Positions 48,612-58,100 of a DNA stretch of 64,000 nt are shown one piece after another (within the stretch, counting starts at the first letter, position 1; each line of letters opens with the position of its first letter). The translations under genes were made by a program, and so were the position numbers. This DNA comes from Cryomorphaceae bacterium (GTDB lineage Bacteria; Bacteroidota; Bacteroidia; Flavobacteriales_D; Parvicellaceae), in assembly GCA_905182525.1 (NCBI GenBank), contig CAJJBV010000002.1, positions 186,001 to 250,000 of the forward strand. Reading direction: 5' to 3'. The notes under the pieces are model-generated. The model ran no database searches and was not told the origin of the DNA. It saw only the letters and a list, made by a program, of their open reading frames with translations.

Positions 48612-49633
48612 CTATTCCTAAGGTTCTTTTAATTTACACAGGTGGCACAATAGGAATGATAGAAGATCCTATTGTAAAGTCTTTAAAGCCATTTAACTTT
48701 AATCAAATTACAAATGAAATTCCAGAGCTCAATAAATTAAATTGTCAAATCGACGCTTTAGCTTTCCAAAACCCTATTGATTCTTCTAATATTAATTTTG
48801 AAATTTGGACTCAAATAGGAGATGATATTTTCAGGAATTATGATGAATATGATGGTTTTGTAGTTTTACATGGTACAGATACTATGTCATATACTGCTAG
48901 TGCTTTAAGTTTAATGTTTCAAAACTTATCAAAACCCATAATTTTAACAGGGTCTCAGCTGCCTCTTGGTCAGGTTAGAACCGATGGTAAAGAAAATTTA
49001 ATTACTGCTATAGAAATTGCTTCTATGAAAAGAAATAAAAAAGCAATTATTCAAGAAGTAGCTATTTATTTTGAAAATCAATTATTCCGTGGAAATAGGA
49101 CCACTAAAGTAAGCGCAGATCATTTTGATGCATTTAAATCCTATAATTATCCAACATTAGCTGATGTGGGAGTTGAAATAAACTTTAATTATAGTCATTT
49201 ATTAAGCGGAGGCTCTAAGGAACTGTATTATAAAAATAAATTTGATCCAGGTGTATTGGTAGTGTTTTTCTATCCAGGAATCGTTGTAAAAAGTGTTATA
49301 GAGATAATTAAGAATAGCTCTTCAAAGGTGATTGTTTTAATGAGCTATGGATCTGGTAATTTACCAACAGATAAAAATTTAATTCAATTTATAAAATCCC
49401 AAGCCAACTCTAAAAAAATATTTCTTAATGTAAGCCAATGTATTGCCGGCAAAGTAGAGCAAGAAAAGTATGAAACTGGACTAAATTTAAAAAAAGCTGG
49501 TGTTGTTGGGAGTCTTGATATGACGTTAGAGTTAGTAATAGTTAAGTCAATGTTTTTACTTAATAAGTATCCTTTTGATAATTTAAAATTTAAAGAGAAC
49601 TTTGTTACTAATATAGCAGGAGAGTTATCATAA
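48608..49633 (+). CDS. ansA: Type I L-asparaginase
   Basis: A 341-residue cytoplasmic-type asparaginase with both threonine motifs: YTGGTIGM (T14) and LHGTDTM (H88-T90-D91), plus TGSQLPLGQVRTDGKEN and the FFYPGI segment. It hydrolyses asparagine to aspartate and ammonia. Without a signal peptide it resembles E. coli AnsA. It overlaps the UbiA-like gene and precedes the ExbB cluster by 109 bases. Confidence 0.92.
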   Translation: MTIPKVLLIYTGGTIGMIEDPIVKSLKPFNFNQITNEIPELNKLNCQIDALAFQNPIDSSNINFEIWTQIGDDIFRNYDEYDGFVVLHGTDTMSYTASALSLMFQNLSKPIILTGSQLPLGQVRTDGKENLITAIEIASMKRNKKAIIQEVAIYFENQLFRGNRTTKVSADHFDAFKSYNYPTLADVGVEINFNYSHLLSGGSKELYYKNKFDPGVLVVFFYPGIVVKSVIEIIKNSSSKVIVLMSYGSGNLPTDKNLIQFIKSQANSKKIFLNVSQCIAGKVEQEKYETGLNLKKAGVVGSLDMTLELVIVKSMFLLNKYPFDNLKFKENFVTNIAGELS

Positions 49634-49742
49634 TTTTTTTAATTAATTAAGAATAAATATGTTTTTCATAAAAAAACTATATTTTTTTGTAATTTGGCAA
49701 CCGCAAAAGTCAAACTTATAAAACAGACAATTTAAATTTATT

Positions 49743-50579
49743 ATGAAAAAATTAATTTTTATTTTAGGATTACTAGTATTTATTTCTAATCCATTTTTAG
49801 CCCAAACAGACACAAATGAAAATCTGATTATTGATTCTTCAATAATTGAGCCTAGTCCTGAAGAAGATGAACAAACACAAACAGCAGAAGTTCAAGAAGT
49901 TGCACCTGCAGATATTCAACAAGAAGAAGTTGAGGAAGAAAATACTTCAGTTACACAAGCTCTAAAATTGAAATTCATTGAAGGAGGGCCACTTTTCATG
50001 TCATTTGTTTTAATTGCTTTGATTTTAGGACTTGCACTTTCAATTGAAAGAATTATTTATCTAAACTTGGCGACTACCAATTCCAAACAACTTTTAGATG
50101 ATATTGAAAAAGCTTTATCTAATGGAGGAGAAGAAGCAGCAAAGGAAGTATGTAGAAATACTAGAGGTCCTGTAGCAAGTATATTTCTTCAAGGTCTTGA
50201 AAGAAGCTCCGAGGGTGTAGAGATGGTCGAGAAATCAGTAATTGCTTATGGAGGTGTTCAAATGGGCTTACTAGAAAGAGGATTGTCTTGGATTGGTTTA
50301 TTTATTGCTCTTGCTCCTATGCTTGGTTTTATGGGGACTGTAATTGGAATGATTCAAGCTTTTGACATTATTGAACTTAAAGGAGAAGCTAAACCAGATG
50401 AATTAGCAGGTGGAATTAAAGTTGCATTAATTACTACAGTTTCTGGTTTAATAGTAGCTATTATTCTTCAGATTTTTTATAATTATATTGTTTCTAAAAT
50501 TGATTCTTTAGTTAATCAAATGGAAGATGCTTCAATTTCTTTAATTGATGTTTTAGTAAAGCATAACGCTATTAAGTAA
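49743..50579 (+). CDS. MotA/TolQ/ExbB proton-channel family protein
   Basis: A 278-residue inner-membrane channel subunit. It begins with a signal-like helix (1-21), an acidic, Glu/Gln/Pro-rich stretch (about 22-75), then three membrane helices: FMSFVLIALILGLALSIERI, IGLFIALAPMLGFMGTVIGMI and KVALITTVSGLIVAIILQIFY, the ExbB/TolQ core. With ExbD it turns proton-motive force into movement for TonB or Tol systems. Bacteroidota ExbB proteins commonly carry such an N-terminal extension. First of a five-gene module. Confidence 0.9.
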   Translation: MKKLIFILGLLVFISNPFLAQTDTNENLIIDSSIIEPSPEEDEQTQTAEVQEVAPADIQQEEVEEENTSVTQALKLKFIEGGPLFMSFVLIALILGLALSIERIIYLNLATTNSKQLLDDIEKALSNGGEEAAKEVCRNTRGPVASIFLQGLERSSEGVEMVEKSVIAYGGVQMGLLERGLSWIGLFIALAPMLGFMGTVIGMIQAFDIIELKGEAKPDELAGGIKVALITTVSGLIVAIILQIFYNYIVSKIDSLVNQMEDASISLIDVLVKHNAIK

Positions 50580-50601
50580 TTACTATTATTAAAGATTGAA
50601 A

Positions 50602-50778
50602 ATGGAAAATAACAAACAAGATTTAATCACTAAAATTGTAACTTATTCAATTGTATTCTTTGGAATCCTTTTTACGATTTGGGTAATGAAAGATGATAAT
50701 CCATCTGAAATGAGTTATGATCAACAAAAGCAGTGGGCTATAGTAGAAGCCAAAAGTGAAGGTTGTCCTCAAAAATGA
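50602..50778 (+). CDS. Small membrane protein in the ExbB-ExbD module (58 residues)
   Basis: A short ORF starting at ATG 50602 (an in-frame TTG 50596 is possible) with one hydrophobic helix (about 9-26, TKIVTYSIVFFGILFTIW) and a polar C-terminus rich in Asp, Gln and Lys. Its stop overlaps the next gene's ATG in ATGA. I do not recognise a family; the position between exbB and exbD suggests an accessory membrane subunit. Confidence 0.65.
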   Translation: MENNKQDLITKIVTYSIVFFGILFTIWVMKDDNPSEMSYDQQKQWAIVEAKSEGCPQK

Positions 50779-51143
50779 CTGCAACCGAGTTAAATGCTCA
50801 CCTATCTAATAGAACTACTGAAATTTCTCTTGAAAAAGAAGAAACTCTTTGGAGTGATGTTTCCACTTTGATAAATTTTTCATTATTTATTATATATCTC
50901 GCTACTGGTTTAGTAATTGCTGCATTTATTTATTTAGCTTATTTAGATTTTCAGAAAGCTAAAAGAATATTAATTGGTGTAGGAATTTTTGTGGTTTTTA
51001 TGATTTTAATTTATTTATTTTCAGAAGGAGAATCTGGTTCAGATTTAAAAATTGCAAGTACTGCTATTAATTCAACTATTGTTTTAACATCATTAGCTAT
51101 TCTAGGATGGGTAGGTGGTTCTTTAGTAAAATTTATTAAGTAA
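50775..51143 (+). CDS. Small membrane protein with three helices in the ExbB-ExbD module
   Basis: A 122-residue protein from ATG 50775, with three hydrophobic helices (about 31-55, 64-82 and 97-118) after an amphipathic N-terminus. A further frame to TTG 50763 exists but ATG with the 4-base overlap is more natural. No family is recognised. Its last base overlaps the first exbD gene, so it likely belongs to the same energising complex. Confidence 0.68.
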   Translation: MTATELNAHLSNRTTEISLEKEETLWSDVSTLINFSLFIIYLATGLVIAAFIYLAYLDFQKAKRILIGVGIFVVFMILIYLFSEGESGSDLKIASTAINSTIVLTSLAILGWVGGSLVKFIK

Positions 51144-51838
51144 TGGCTAAAAGAGAAGTAGAAGAAATTAATGCTGGCTCAATGGCAGATATTGCTTTTT
51201 TGCTTTTAATTTTTTTCCTTATTACCACTACAATGAATTTACCACAGGTTCACGAGGAGAGACTTCCTCAGAAATCAGATGTTGAGTTTTTGCTAAATGA
51301 AAAGAATGTTCTTCAGATAATGGCAAATAAAAACGATAAAATTGGCATAGAAGGTGAATTTGCAGAAATAGAAGACATTCAAAATGCAGTTAAAAAATTT
51401 TATCAGCATAAAGAAGGCACCCCTAATCAGCCACAGTATATTGAAGTATCAAGAAAAATTTGCGAAGACACTTTAGAATCGCTAGAAAATGCTTTAAATG
51501 TTTATCCTGACGCTCCTTTGTTTAAAATAGAACAAGATGCTTGGACAAGAAGGCTAGACGCTTGTGTTGCTTTTGGAAGTGGTTTTCAAACACTCCCAAA
51601 TAATGCTACTGTATCAATACAATTAGACAATGCAACTAAGTACGTTACTTACATGTCTGTTTTAGATCAGATAATGCAAGGTTTAAATTCTTTAAGAGAC
51701 AGTTTGTGCAAAGATAAATTTGGAGTTTCATTTGAAAGGCTTAACGATAAGGTTGAAAGTGATAAGCAAAAAATATCGGCAATAAGACAGGTTTATCCTA
51801 AGAAAATAATGAAAGAAAAAAACAGATCAGTTCAATAA
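51143..51838 (+). CDS. ExbD/TolR family protein, long form
   Basis: A 231-residue ExbD-type protein with the conserved N-terminal cytoplasmic patch and membrane helix INAGSMADIAFLLLIFFLITT including the essential aspartate (D16). The periplasmic domain is extended by about 90 residues and holds three cysteines (in KICED, DACVA and DSLCK). Long ExbDs of this sort occur in flavobacteria. It is followed 9 bases later by a second ExbD. Confidence 0.88.
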   Translation: MAKREVEEINAGSMADIAFLLLIFFLITTTMNLPQVHEERLPQKSDVEFLLNEKNVLQIMANKNDKIGIEGEFAEIEDIQNAVKKFYQHKEGTPNQPQYIEVSRKICEDTLESLENALNVYPDAPLFKIEQDAWTRRLDACVAFGSGFQTLPNNATVSIQLDNATKYVTYMSVLDQIMQGLNSLRDSLCKDKFGVSFERLNDKVESDKQKISAIRQVYPKKIMKEKNRSVQ

Positions 51839-51847
51839 AAATTCAAT

Positions 51848-52309
51848 ATGTCTAAATTTTCAAAAGGTAAAAAAAGAAAAGATCCAGCAATTTCAACTGC
51901 TGCTCTTCCAGATATTGTTTTTATGTTACTTTTCTTCTTTATGGTTACAACAGTATTTAAGGAGAAAGAGTCTAAAAAATTAGAAATAGATAAAGTTGCT
52001 ATAAAGGAAACAATTGATTTAGAAAAAAATATCAAAGCTTCTTACTTTTGGATTGGCAGAGTTCCAGGTAAAGTAGATGATTTTAGGGTACAACTAGACG
52101 ATGATTTAATTAATGATTATTCCGAAATTAGAGAATATTTAATAAAACTCAGAAAAAACCCAGAATATTCCCAAGTATGGGACTCTAGGTTTTTTAATGT
52201 CTTTAAGGTAGATAAAAAAACAGAGATGCGAATTGTTAGAAAAGTTCATGACGAACTTAAAGAAGCAGAAGCATTCAAAGTAGTTTATTCAGTCAATAGA
52301 GAGAAGTAA
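51848..52309 (+). CDS. ExbD/TolR family protein, short form
   Basis: A 153-residue ExbD with TAALPDIVFMLLFFFMVTTVF carrying the membrane aspartate, and a periplasmic domain of about 110 residues. A basic N-terminal KGKKRKDPAIS precedes it. Two unlike ExbDs beside one ExbB is usual in Bacteroidota and probably gives a hetero-oligomeric channel. Its 3' end overlaps the convergent CPBP gene by 21 bases. Confidence 0.88.
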   Translation: MSKFSKGKKRKDPAISTAALPDIVFMLLFFFMVTTVFKEKESKKLEIDKVAIKETIDLEKNIKASYFWIGRVPGKVDDFRVQLDDDLINDYSEIREYLIKLRKNPEYSQVWDSRFFNVFKVDKKTEMRIVRKVHDELKEAEAFKVVYSVNREK

Positions 52310-53197
52310 TTCTTTTTTCCAGAATATTCTCTTTGCTAAAACTATAATTCCAATAATAACTCCAGCGGGTATTATAACATAGTTCACAATTGACTCAAGT
52401 TGAATCTCGGAAATCAAATTTATTTTTATTGCTTGCATACTTAATAATGCAAATAAATTAAAAGCAAAATGTAAAATAATAGTTAGCAATAAGTTATTGC
52501 TGTAATCGTAAATAAGTCCTAATAAGATACTTGCAAATATTATGGAAAGCAAGTTGTCTATTTGAAAATGAAGAACCCCAAATAAAAAAGACGTAATTAT
52601 AATTCCAATTATATTGTTTTTAAAAATCCCAATACATAATTTTTGTAATATTCCTCTGAAAAACAATTCTTCACCAACTGCTGGTATAATAGCAAGTAAT
52701 AATATATTAAATAAAAAACCTGGATAATTTGAAGTTATAAATCCCTCTTGAAGTTTGGTATTAAATTCTTGTTGATTTTCAAGAAATTTTGAAACTTCCA
52801 AGGGTAAAAAATCGATTCCGATAAAGTCTGTAAATAAAAATAAAAGCTGAGTAATTGATAGTAAAATAATAAAGTAAAGAGAAAGCTTTATAAAGTCAGT
52901 TCTTTTAACCGTTCTATATTTAATAGAAAAAGATTTTATTAAAATTAAGAATATAAAGGAAGGAATTAAGAAAGTGCCTATTTGGTCAAAAAAAGCTAAA
53001 GCTTTATGAGCATAAATAAAACTAAATTTTTTGGTTGTTAGATCATTAAATATTTCAATACTGTTTAAATCCCAAACTGCATCTATAAAGCCAATAGCGA
53101 ACATGCTAAAAACAATTTTCGATATAAGAACAATAGTAATACACAAAAAAAAGAAGCCAATATAATTTCTAACTGGAAGTAAATCTTTATTTTTCAT
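52289..53197 (-). CDS. CPBP family intramembrane glutamic endopeptidase
   Basis: A 302-residue membrane protease with eight or so helices and the Abi/CPBP motifs: EExxxR in GEELFFRGIL (176-181), FGVLHFQIDN with its conserved histidine, and ILHFAFNLFAL with the C-terminal His/Asn. Family members process prenylated or other membrane substrates; some confer bacteriocin immunity. Nothing around points to a bacteriocin. It is divergent from dusB with about 48 bases between starts. Confidence 0.88.
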   Translation of the reverse strand: MKNKDLLPVRNYIGFFFLCITIVLISKIVFSMFAIGFIDAVWDLNSIEIFNDLTTKKFSFIYAHKALAFFDQIGTFLIPSFIFLILIKSFSIKYRTVKRTDFIKLSLYFIILLSITQLLFLFTDFIGIDFLPLEVSKFLENQQEFNTKLQEGFITSNYPGFLFNILLLAIIPAVGEELFFRGILQKLCIGIFKNNIIGIIITSFLFGVLHFQIDNLLSIIFASILLGLIYDYSNNLLLTIILHFAFNLFALLSMQAIKINLISEIQLESIVNYVIIPAGVIIGIIVLAKRIFWKKELLLSID

Positions 53198-53227
53198 GTC
53201 GAAATATAGTAATTAGTTGTTAATACC

Positions 53228-53235
53228 TAACTTTG
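53228..53235 (+). promoter_or_regulatory. Candidate -7 box (TAACTTTG) for dusB
   Basis: TAACTTTG lies 10 bases upstream of the dusB ATG and matches TAnnTTTG. No good -33 TTTG was found at the right spacing, so the call is partial. Confidence 0.4.
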
Positions 53236-53245
53236 CAAAAAATTT

Positions 53246-54235
53246 ATGGTAAAAATAGGTGACATATCTTTGGGAAATTTCCCACTCTTGCTTGCCCCAA
53301 TGGAGGATGTAAGTGACCCGCCATTTAGAGCTTTATGTAAAAAATATGGAGCTGACATGATGTATACTGAATTTATTTCATCAGAAGGCTTGATTAGAGA
53401 TGCTGTTAAAAGTGTACAGAAGCTTGATATCTTTGAGTACGAAAGACCAATTGGAATTCAGATTTTTGGGTCAGAGATTTCTTCAATGCGAGAAGCAACA
53501 GAAATGTGTGAAAAGGCAAATCCTGATATAATTGATATAAATTATGGTTGTCCAGTAAAGAAAGTTGCATGCAAAGGGGCTGGAGCAGGAATTCTTCAAG
53601 ATATACCTAAAATGGTAGAAATGACAAAAGAGATTGTGAAATCTACTAATCTTCCAGTAACAGTTAAAACTAGACTTGGTTGGGATGAAAATTCAAAATA
53701 TATTGTAGATGCTGCAGAAAGGTTACAAGACGTAGGAATTAAAGCAATTTCAATTCACGGTAGAACAAGAGCCCAAATGTATAAGGGTGAAGCAGATTGG
53801 TCTTTGATTTCAGATGTTAAAAATAATCCAAGGATGCATATTCCAGTATTTGGAAATGGAGATATAAATTCTCCAGAAAAAGCATTAAAATACAAAAATA
53901 CTTTTGGAGTTGATGGTATTATGATAGGTAGGGCGAGTATTGGAAACCCTTGGTTTTTTAATCAAATAAAGCATTTTTTAAAAACTGGTACTCACTTGGC
54001 AATGCCCTCAATAGAGGAGCGCGTAAAGGTTGTTAAAGAACATTTAGATTTTAGTATTAGCTGGAAGGGCGATAGGTTAGGAATAGTTGAGATGAGAAGG
54101 CACTATGCTAATTATTTCAAGGGGATTCCTAATTTTAAGCCAATTCGGACACAACTAGTTACTTTGGAGTCTAAGGATGAATTAGACGAAGTACTAAATG
54201 GAATTGTAAATCAATTTGAATTAGAACTAATATGA
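53246..54235 (+). CDS. dusB: tRNA-dihydrouridine synthase (DusB type)
   Basis: A 329-residue FMN enzyme reducing specific uridines in tRNA. It shows LLLAPMEDVSDPPFRAL, the active-site cysteine in NYGCPVKKVACKGAGAG (C102), KTRLGWDEN, SIHGRTRAQMYKG and FGNGDI. It starts with ATG. Its stop overlaps the adenosyltransferase start (ATGA), a pairing common in flavobacteria. Confidence 0.93.
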   Translation: MVKIGDISLGNFPLLLAPMEDVSDPPFRALCKKYGADMMYTEFISSEGLIRDAVKSVQKLDIFEYERPIGIQIFGSEISSMREATEMCEKANPDIIDINYGCPVKKVACKGAGAGILQDIPKMVEMTKEIVKSTNLPVTVKTRLGWDENSKYIVDAAERLQDVGIKAISIHGRTRAQMYKGEADWSLISDVKNNPRMHIPVFGNGDINSPEKALKYKNTFGVDGIMIGRASIGNPWFFNQIKHFLKTGTHLAMPSIEERVKVVKEHLDFSISWKGDRLGIVEMRRHYANYFKGIPNFKPIRTQLVTLESKDELDEVLNGIVNQFELELI

Positions 54236-54780
54236 AAATCTATACAAAATCGGGTGATCAGGGTGAAACTTCCTTATTTGGCGGGGAAAGAGTTAAAAAA
54301 AATCATTTGAGTATTCATGCATATGGTACTGTAGACGAGTTAAATTCATGGATTGGTCTTATAAAAGATACTATTGATGATAAACACAATCCATTTTTAA
54401 TTAAAATTCAAGAACAGTTATTTACCATAGGATCCTATTTAGCCACTGGCGATAATGAAAAAATGATGGTACACCTTCCAAAACTTAACGATAGTCCAGT
54501 TTTAGAACTAGAAAAAGCTATCGATATTATGCAAGAAGCTCTCCCAGAAATGAAAAATTTTATTTTACCAGGGGGCCACTCAATTTCTTCTTATTGTCAT
54601 CTTGCAAGATGTGTTTGTCGAAGAGCGGAAAGATTAACAATTGAAACTTCAGAAATTCAAAATGTTAACCCTATTATAATTACCTATTTAAATAGACTTT
54701 CTGATTATTTATTTGTTTTAGCTAGAAAAGTTTTATTTGACTTAAATATTCCCGAACAACCGTGGTTACCAAAAAAATAA
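54232..54780 (+). CDS. Cob(I)yrinic acid a,c-diamide adenosyltransferase (PduO type)
   Basis: A 182-residue four-helix protein that adds the adenosyl group of ATP to cob(I)alamin. It carries TKSGDQGETSLFGGERVKK (ATP-binding N-terminus), HAYGTVDELNSWIGLI, ILPGGHSISSYCHLARCVCRRAER and the C-terminal NRLSDYLFVLAR. It implies use of adenosylcobalamin, for example in methylmalonyl-CoA mutase; no de novo cobalamin genes are near. Confidence 0.92.
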   Translation: MKIYTKSGDQGETSLFGGERVKKNHLSIHAYGTVDELNSWIGLIKDTIDDKHNPFLIKIQEQLFTIGSYLATGDNEKMMVHLPKLNDSPVLELEKAIDIMQEALPEMKNFILPGGHSISSYCHLARCVCRRAERLTIETSEIQNVNPIIITYLNRLSDYLFVLARKVLFDLNIPEQPWLPKK

Positions 54781-54815
54781 TATTGACTGTATAAAAATTA
54801 TTTTTTTGAAAATTC

Positions 54816-54845
54816 TTTGCAGAGTCATTAAAAAAATTACTTTTG
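54816..54845 (+). promoter_or_regulatory. Bacteroidota-type promoter for the DUF2795-secA pair
   Basis: TTTG (54816-54819), an 18-base spacer and TACTTTTG (54838-54845) match the TTTG-N17-19-TAnnTTTG consensus of the Bacteroidota primary sigma factor. The box ends 22 bases before the DUF2795 ATG. This is the best promoter match I saw in the window. Confidence 0.62.
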
Positions 54846-54867
54846 CCAAATCATATAACCTTTTTTT

Positions 54868-55089
54868 ATGTACTGGACTTTAGAACTTGCAAGATATTTA
54901 GAAGATGCTCCTTGGCCCGCAGCCAAAGATGAGTTAATTGACTTTGCCATGAGAACAGGATCTCCATTAGAAGTTGTGGAAAATCTTCAAGCCATTGAAG
55001 ATGAAGGAGAGATTTATGATACTATTGAAGAAATTTGGCCAGATTATCCTCAGAAGGACGATTTCTTTTTCAATGAAGACGAATATTAA
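54868..55089 (+). CDS. DUF2795 domain protein
   Basis: A 73-residue acidic protein starting MYWTLELARYLEDAPWPAAK, then DELIDFAMRTGSPLEVVENL and a very acidic C-terminus. DUF2795 proteins are small helical proteins of unknown role, very often directly before secA in flavobacteria, as here (93 bases upstream). No enzyme motif is seen. Confidence 0.85.
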   Translation: MYWTLELARYLEDAPWPAAKDELIDFAMRTGSPLEVVENLQAIEDEGEIYDTIEEIWPDYPQKDDFFFNEDEY

Positions 55090-55182
55090 AAACATATTTT
55101 CTCTTCTTCATTGTTTTTTTAGAATTATTCTTTACAATAGTTCCAACTATTCAACTATTTTTGTTTTCCGAAATTCGCTAAA

Positions 55183-58100
55183 ATGTTTGATGGTATATTA
55201 AAAAAATTATTTGGAGATAAAAATCAGAAGGATCTAGACGAGCTTTTTCCAGTGATTGATTCTACAAATCAATTTTCACAAAAACTAATTCATATTAGCG
55301 ATGATGAACTCAGGGCTAAAACTGATGATTTTAAAAAAGCTATTAAAAAAGCTGTTGAAGGCTCTATAGAAGAAAAAAAGAATCTTAAAGAAAAAGCCTT
55401 ATCAGTAGAGCTAGGGATTTCTGAAAAAGAAGCTATTTATGATAAAATCGATGCACTTGAAGTTCAAGAAAATGAATTAATTGAATCTACCCTTTTAGAA
55501 ATAATGCCACACGCATTTGCAGTTGTAAAAGAAACAGCAAGAAGATTAGCCGAAAATGGTCAGTTAAAAGTATTAGCTAACGAAAATGACAAAACCCTTT
55601 CACAAAAATTAGATGCTGTAGAAATTCAAGGCGATCATGCCATTTGGAAAAACAATTGGGACGCTGCTGGAACACCAGTTGATTGGTCTATGGTGCATTA
55701 CGATGTTCAATTAATGGGTGGAGCAGCATTACATAAGGGTAAAATTGCTGAAATGATGACTGGAGAAGGAAAAACACTAGTTGCAACACTGCCGGTATAC
55801 CTTAATGCTCTTGTTGGAAAAGGGGTCCATGTTATTACAGTAAATGATTATTTAGCAAAAAGAGATGCTCAATGGATGGGTCCTATTTATCAATTCCACG
55901 GACTTTCAGTTGATTGTATTGACCTATATCAACCACATTCTCCTGAAAGAATAAAAGCGTATAATTCAGATATTACTTTTGGAACTAATAACGAATTTGG
56001 GTTTGACTATTTAAGAGATAATATGGTTTCAGAAACCGAAGGTTTAGTTCAACGAAAACACCATTATGCAATTATAGATGAAGTTGATTCTGTCTTAATT
56101 GATGATGCTAGAACTCCGCTAATTATTTCTGGACCAGTTCCTAAAGGAGATCAGCAAGAATATGTGGCATTAAAGCCTAAAATTGAAAAACTGGTTACAT
56201 CTCAGAAAAAATTAATCAATGGTTTGCTCATAGAAGCTAAATCTAAAATTGCTAAATCGGAAAGTGATGGAGTAGATAAAAAACAACAAAAAATTCTTTT
56301 TGAAGAAGGGTGTTTATCTCTATTTAGATCTTTTAGAGGACTTCCAAAAAACAAAGCACTTATAAAATACTTGAGTGAGCCAGGAGTGAAAATTCACCTT
56401 CAAAAAACAGAGAATTTTTATCTGCAGGATAATGCCAAGGAAATGCCTAAGGCTGATGAGTTACTATATTTTGTTATAGATGAAAAAAATAATACAATTG
56501 ATTTAACTGAGAAAGGAATTGATCTAATTTCTGGTGAAAACGATCCGGAATTTTATATTCTTCCAGATATTGGAGCCAAAGTAGTAGAGATTGAACAACA
56601 AACTCCTGATGTTCAAAAAAGAGTTAAGTTGAAAGATCAGATGATGTCTGATTATACCATTAAGGCGGAAAGAATTCACTCTATGAACCAATTGTTAAAA
56701 GCATATTCTTTATTTGAAAAAGATATTGAATATGTTGTAATGGAGAATAAAGTGAAGATAGTTGATGAACAGACTGGAAGAATTATGGATGGCAGAAGAT
56801 ATTCTGATGGTCTTCACCAAGCAATTGAGGCAAAAGAAAATGTTAAAGTAGAAGCAGCTTCTCAAACTTATGCAACAATAACTTTGCAGAATTATTTTAG
56901 AATGTATCACAAGTTAGCTGGAATGACCGGTACAGCGGAGACTGAAGCTAAAGAACTTTGGGATATTTATAAATTGGATGTTGTTGCTGTTAAAACTAAT
57001 AAACCACTAATTCGAGACGATCAAAATGATTTAGTTTATAAAACTGCAAGAGAAAAATACCAGGCTATAATTGAAGAAATTGAAAAAATCCGTTCAAATG
57101 GAAGACCTGTTCTTGTTGGAACAACTTCGGTGGAAGTATCAGAACTCCTTTCTAGATTATTGAACTTAAAAAAATTACCTCATCAGGTTTTAAATGCAAA
57201 ATTACATCAAAAAGAAGCTGAAGTAGTTACTAAGGCTGGTAAACCTGGCACAGTTACCATTGCTACTAATATGGCTGGAAGGGGAACAGATATTAAGCTT
57301 AGGAGACGGAGTTAAAGATCAGGGAGGATTGGCTATAATTGGAACAGAAAGACATGATTCAAGAAGAGTAGATAGACAGCTTAGAGGAAGATCTGGAAGA
57401 CAAGGAGATCCCGGGTCAACACAATTTTTCGTATCTCTTGAAGATAATCTTAATGAGACTTTTTGGGTCTGAGCGTATTGCTAAAATGATGGACAGAATG
57501 GGTCATAAAGAGGGAGAAGTTATTCAACACTCTATGATTACTAAGTCAATAGAAAGAGCACAGAAAAAAGTAGAGGAAAATAACTTTGGGATTAGAAAAA
57601 GATTATTAGAATTTGACGATGTGATGAATAGCCAAAGAACAGCTATTTATAATAGAAGAAAAAACGCATTATTTGGAGATAAATTGGATTTAGATCTTGA
57701 TAATATGATTTATGATATATGTAATGTTATTGTTGAAAATGCCCAGCAAAATTCAGATTTTGAAGATTTTAACTATAATGTCATTACAAACTTTGGTATA
57801 GAGTCACCATTTAATGAAAAAGTTTTTCTAGAAAAAGACGCCAACATATTAACAGAAAACCTATACAAGGAAGCAAAAGAAAAATATCACAGAAAGGCTG
57901 AAAATATAAAGGCAAACGTCTTTCCGGTAGTAAAAAACATTTTAGAAACCCCAGATAATAAAATTGAAAATATTGTAATTCCATTTACTGACGGAAGAAG
58001 AGCAATGAAAGTAGTTGCTAAGCTTAGTAAAGTATTTGATTCAGAAGGATTGGAAGCTCTTAAAGCCCTTGGAGAGAAGTATTACTCTTGCATTTATTGA

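Noticed and set aside
52289-53197. CPBP protease as a bacteriocin-immunity or defence gene
   Set aside because: No bacteriocin precursor, modification enzyme or toxin gene nearby; neighbours are housekeeping.
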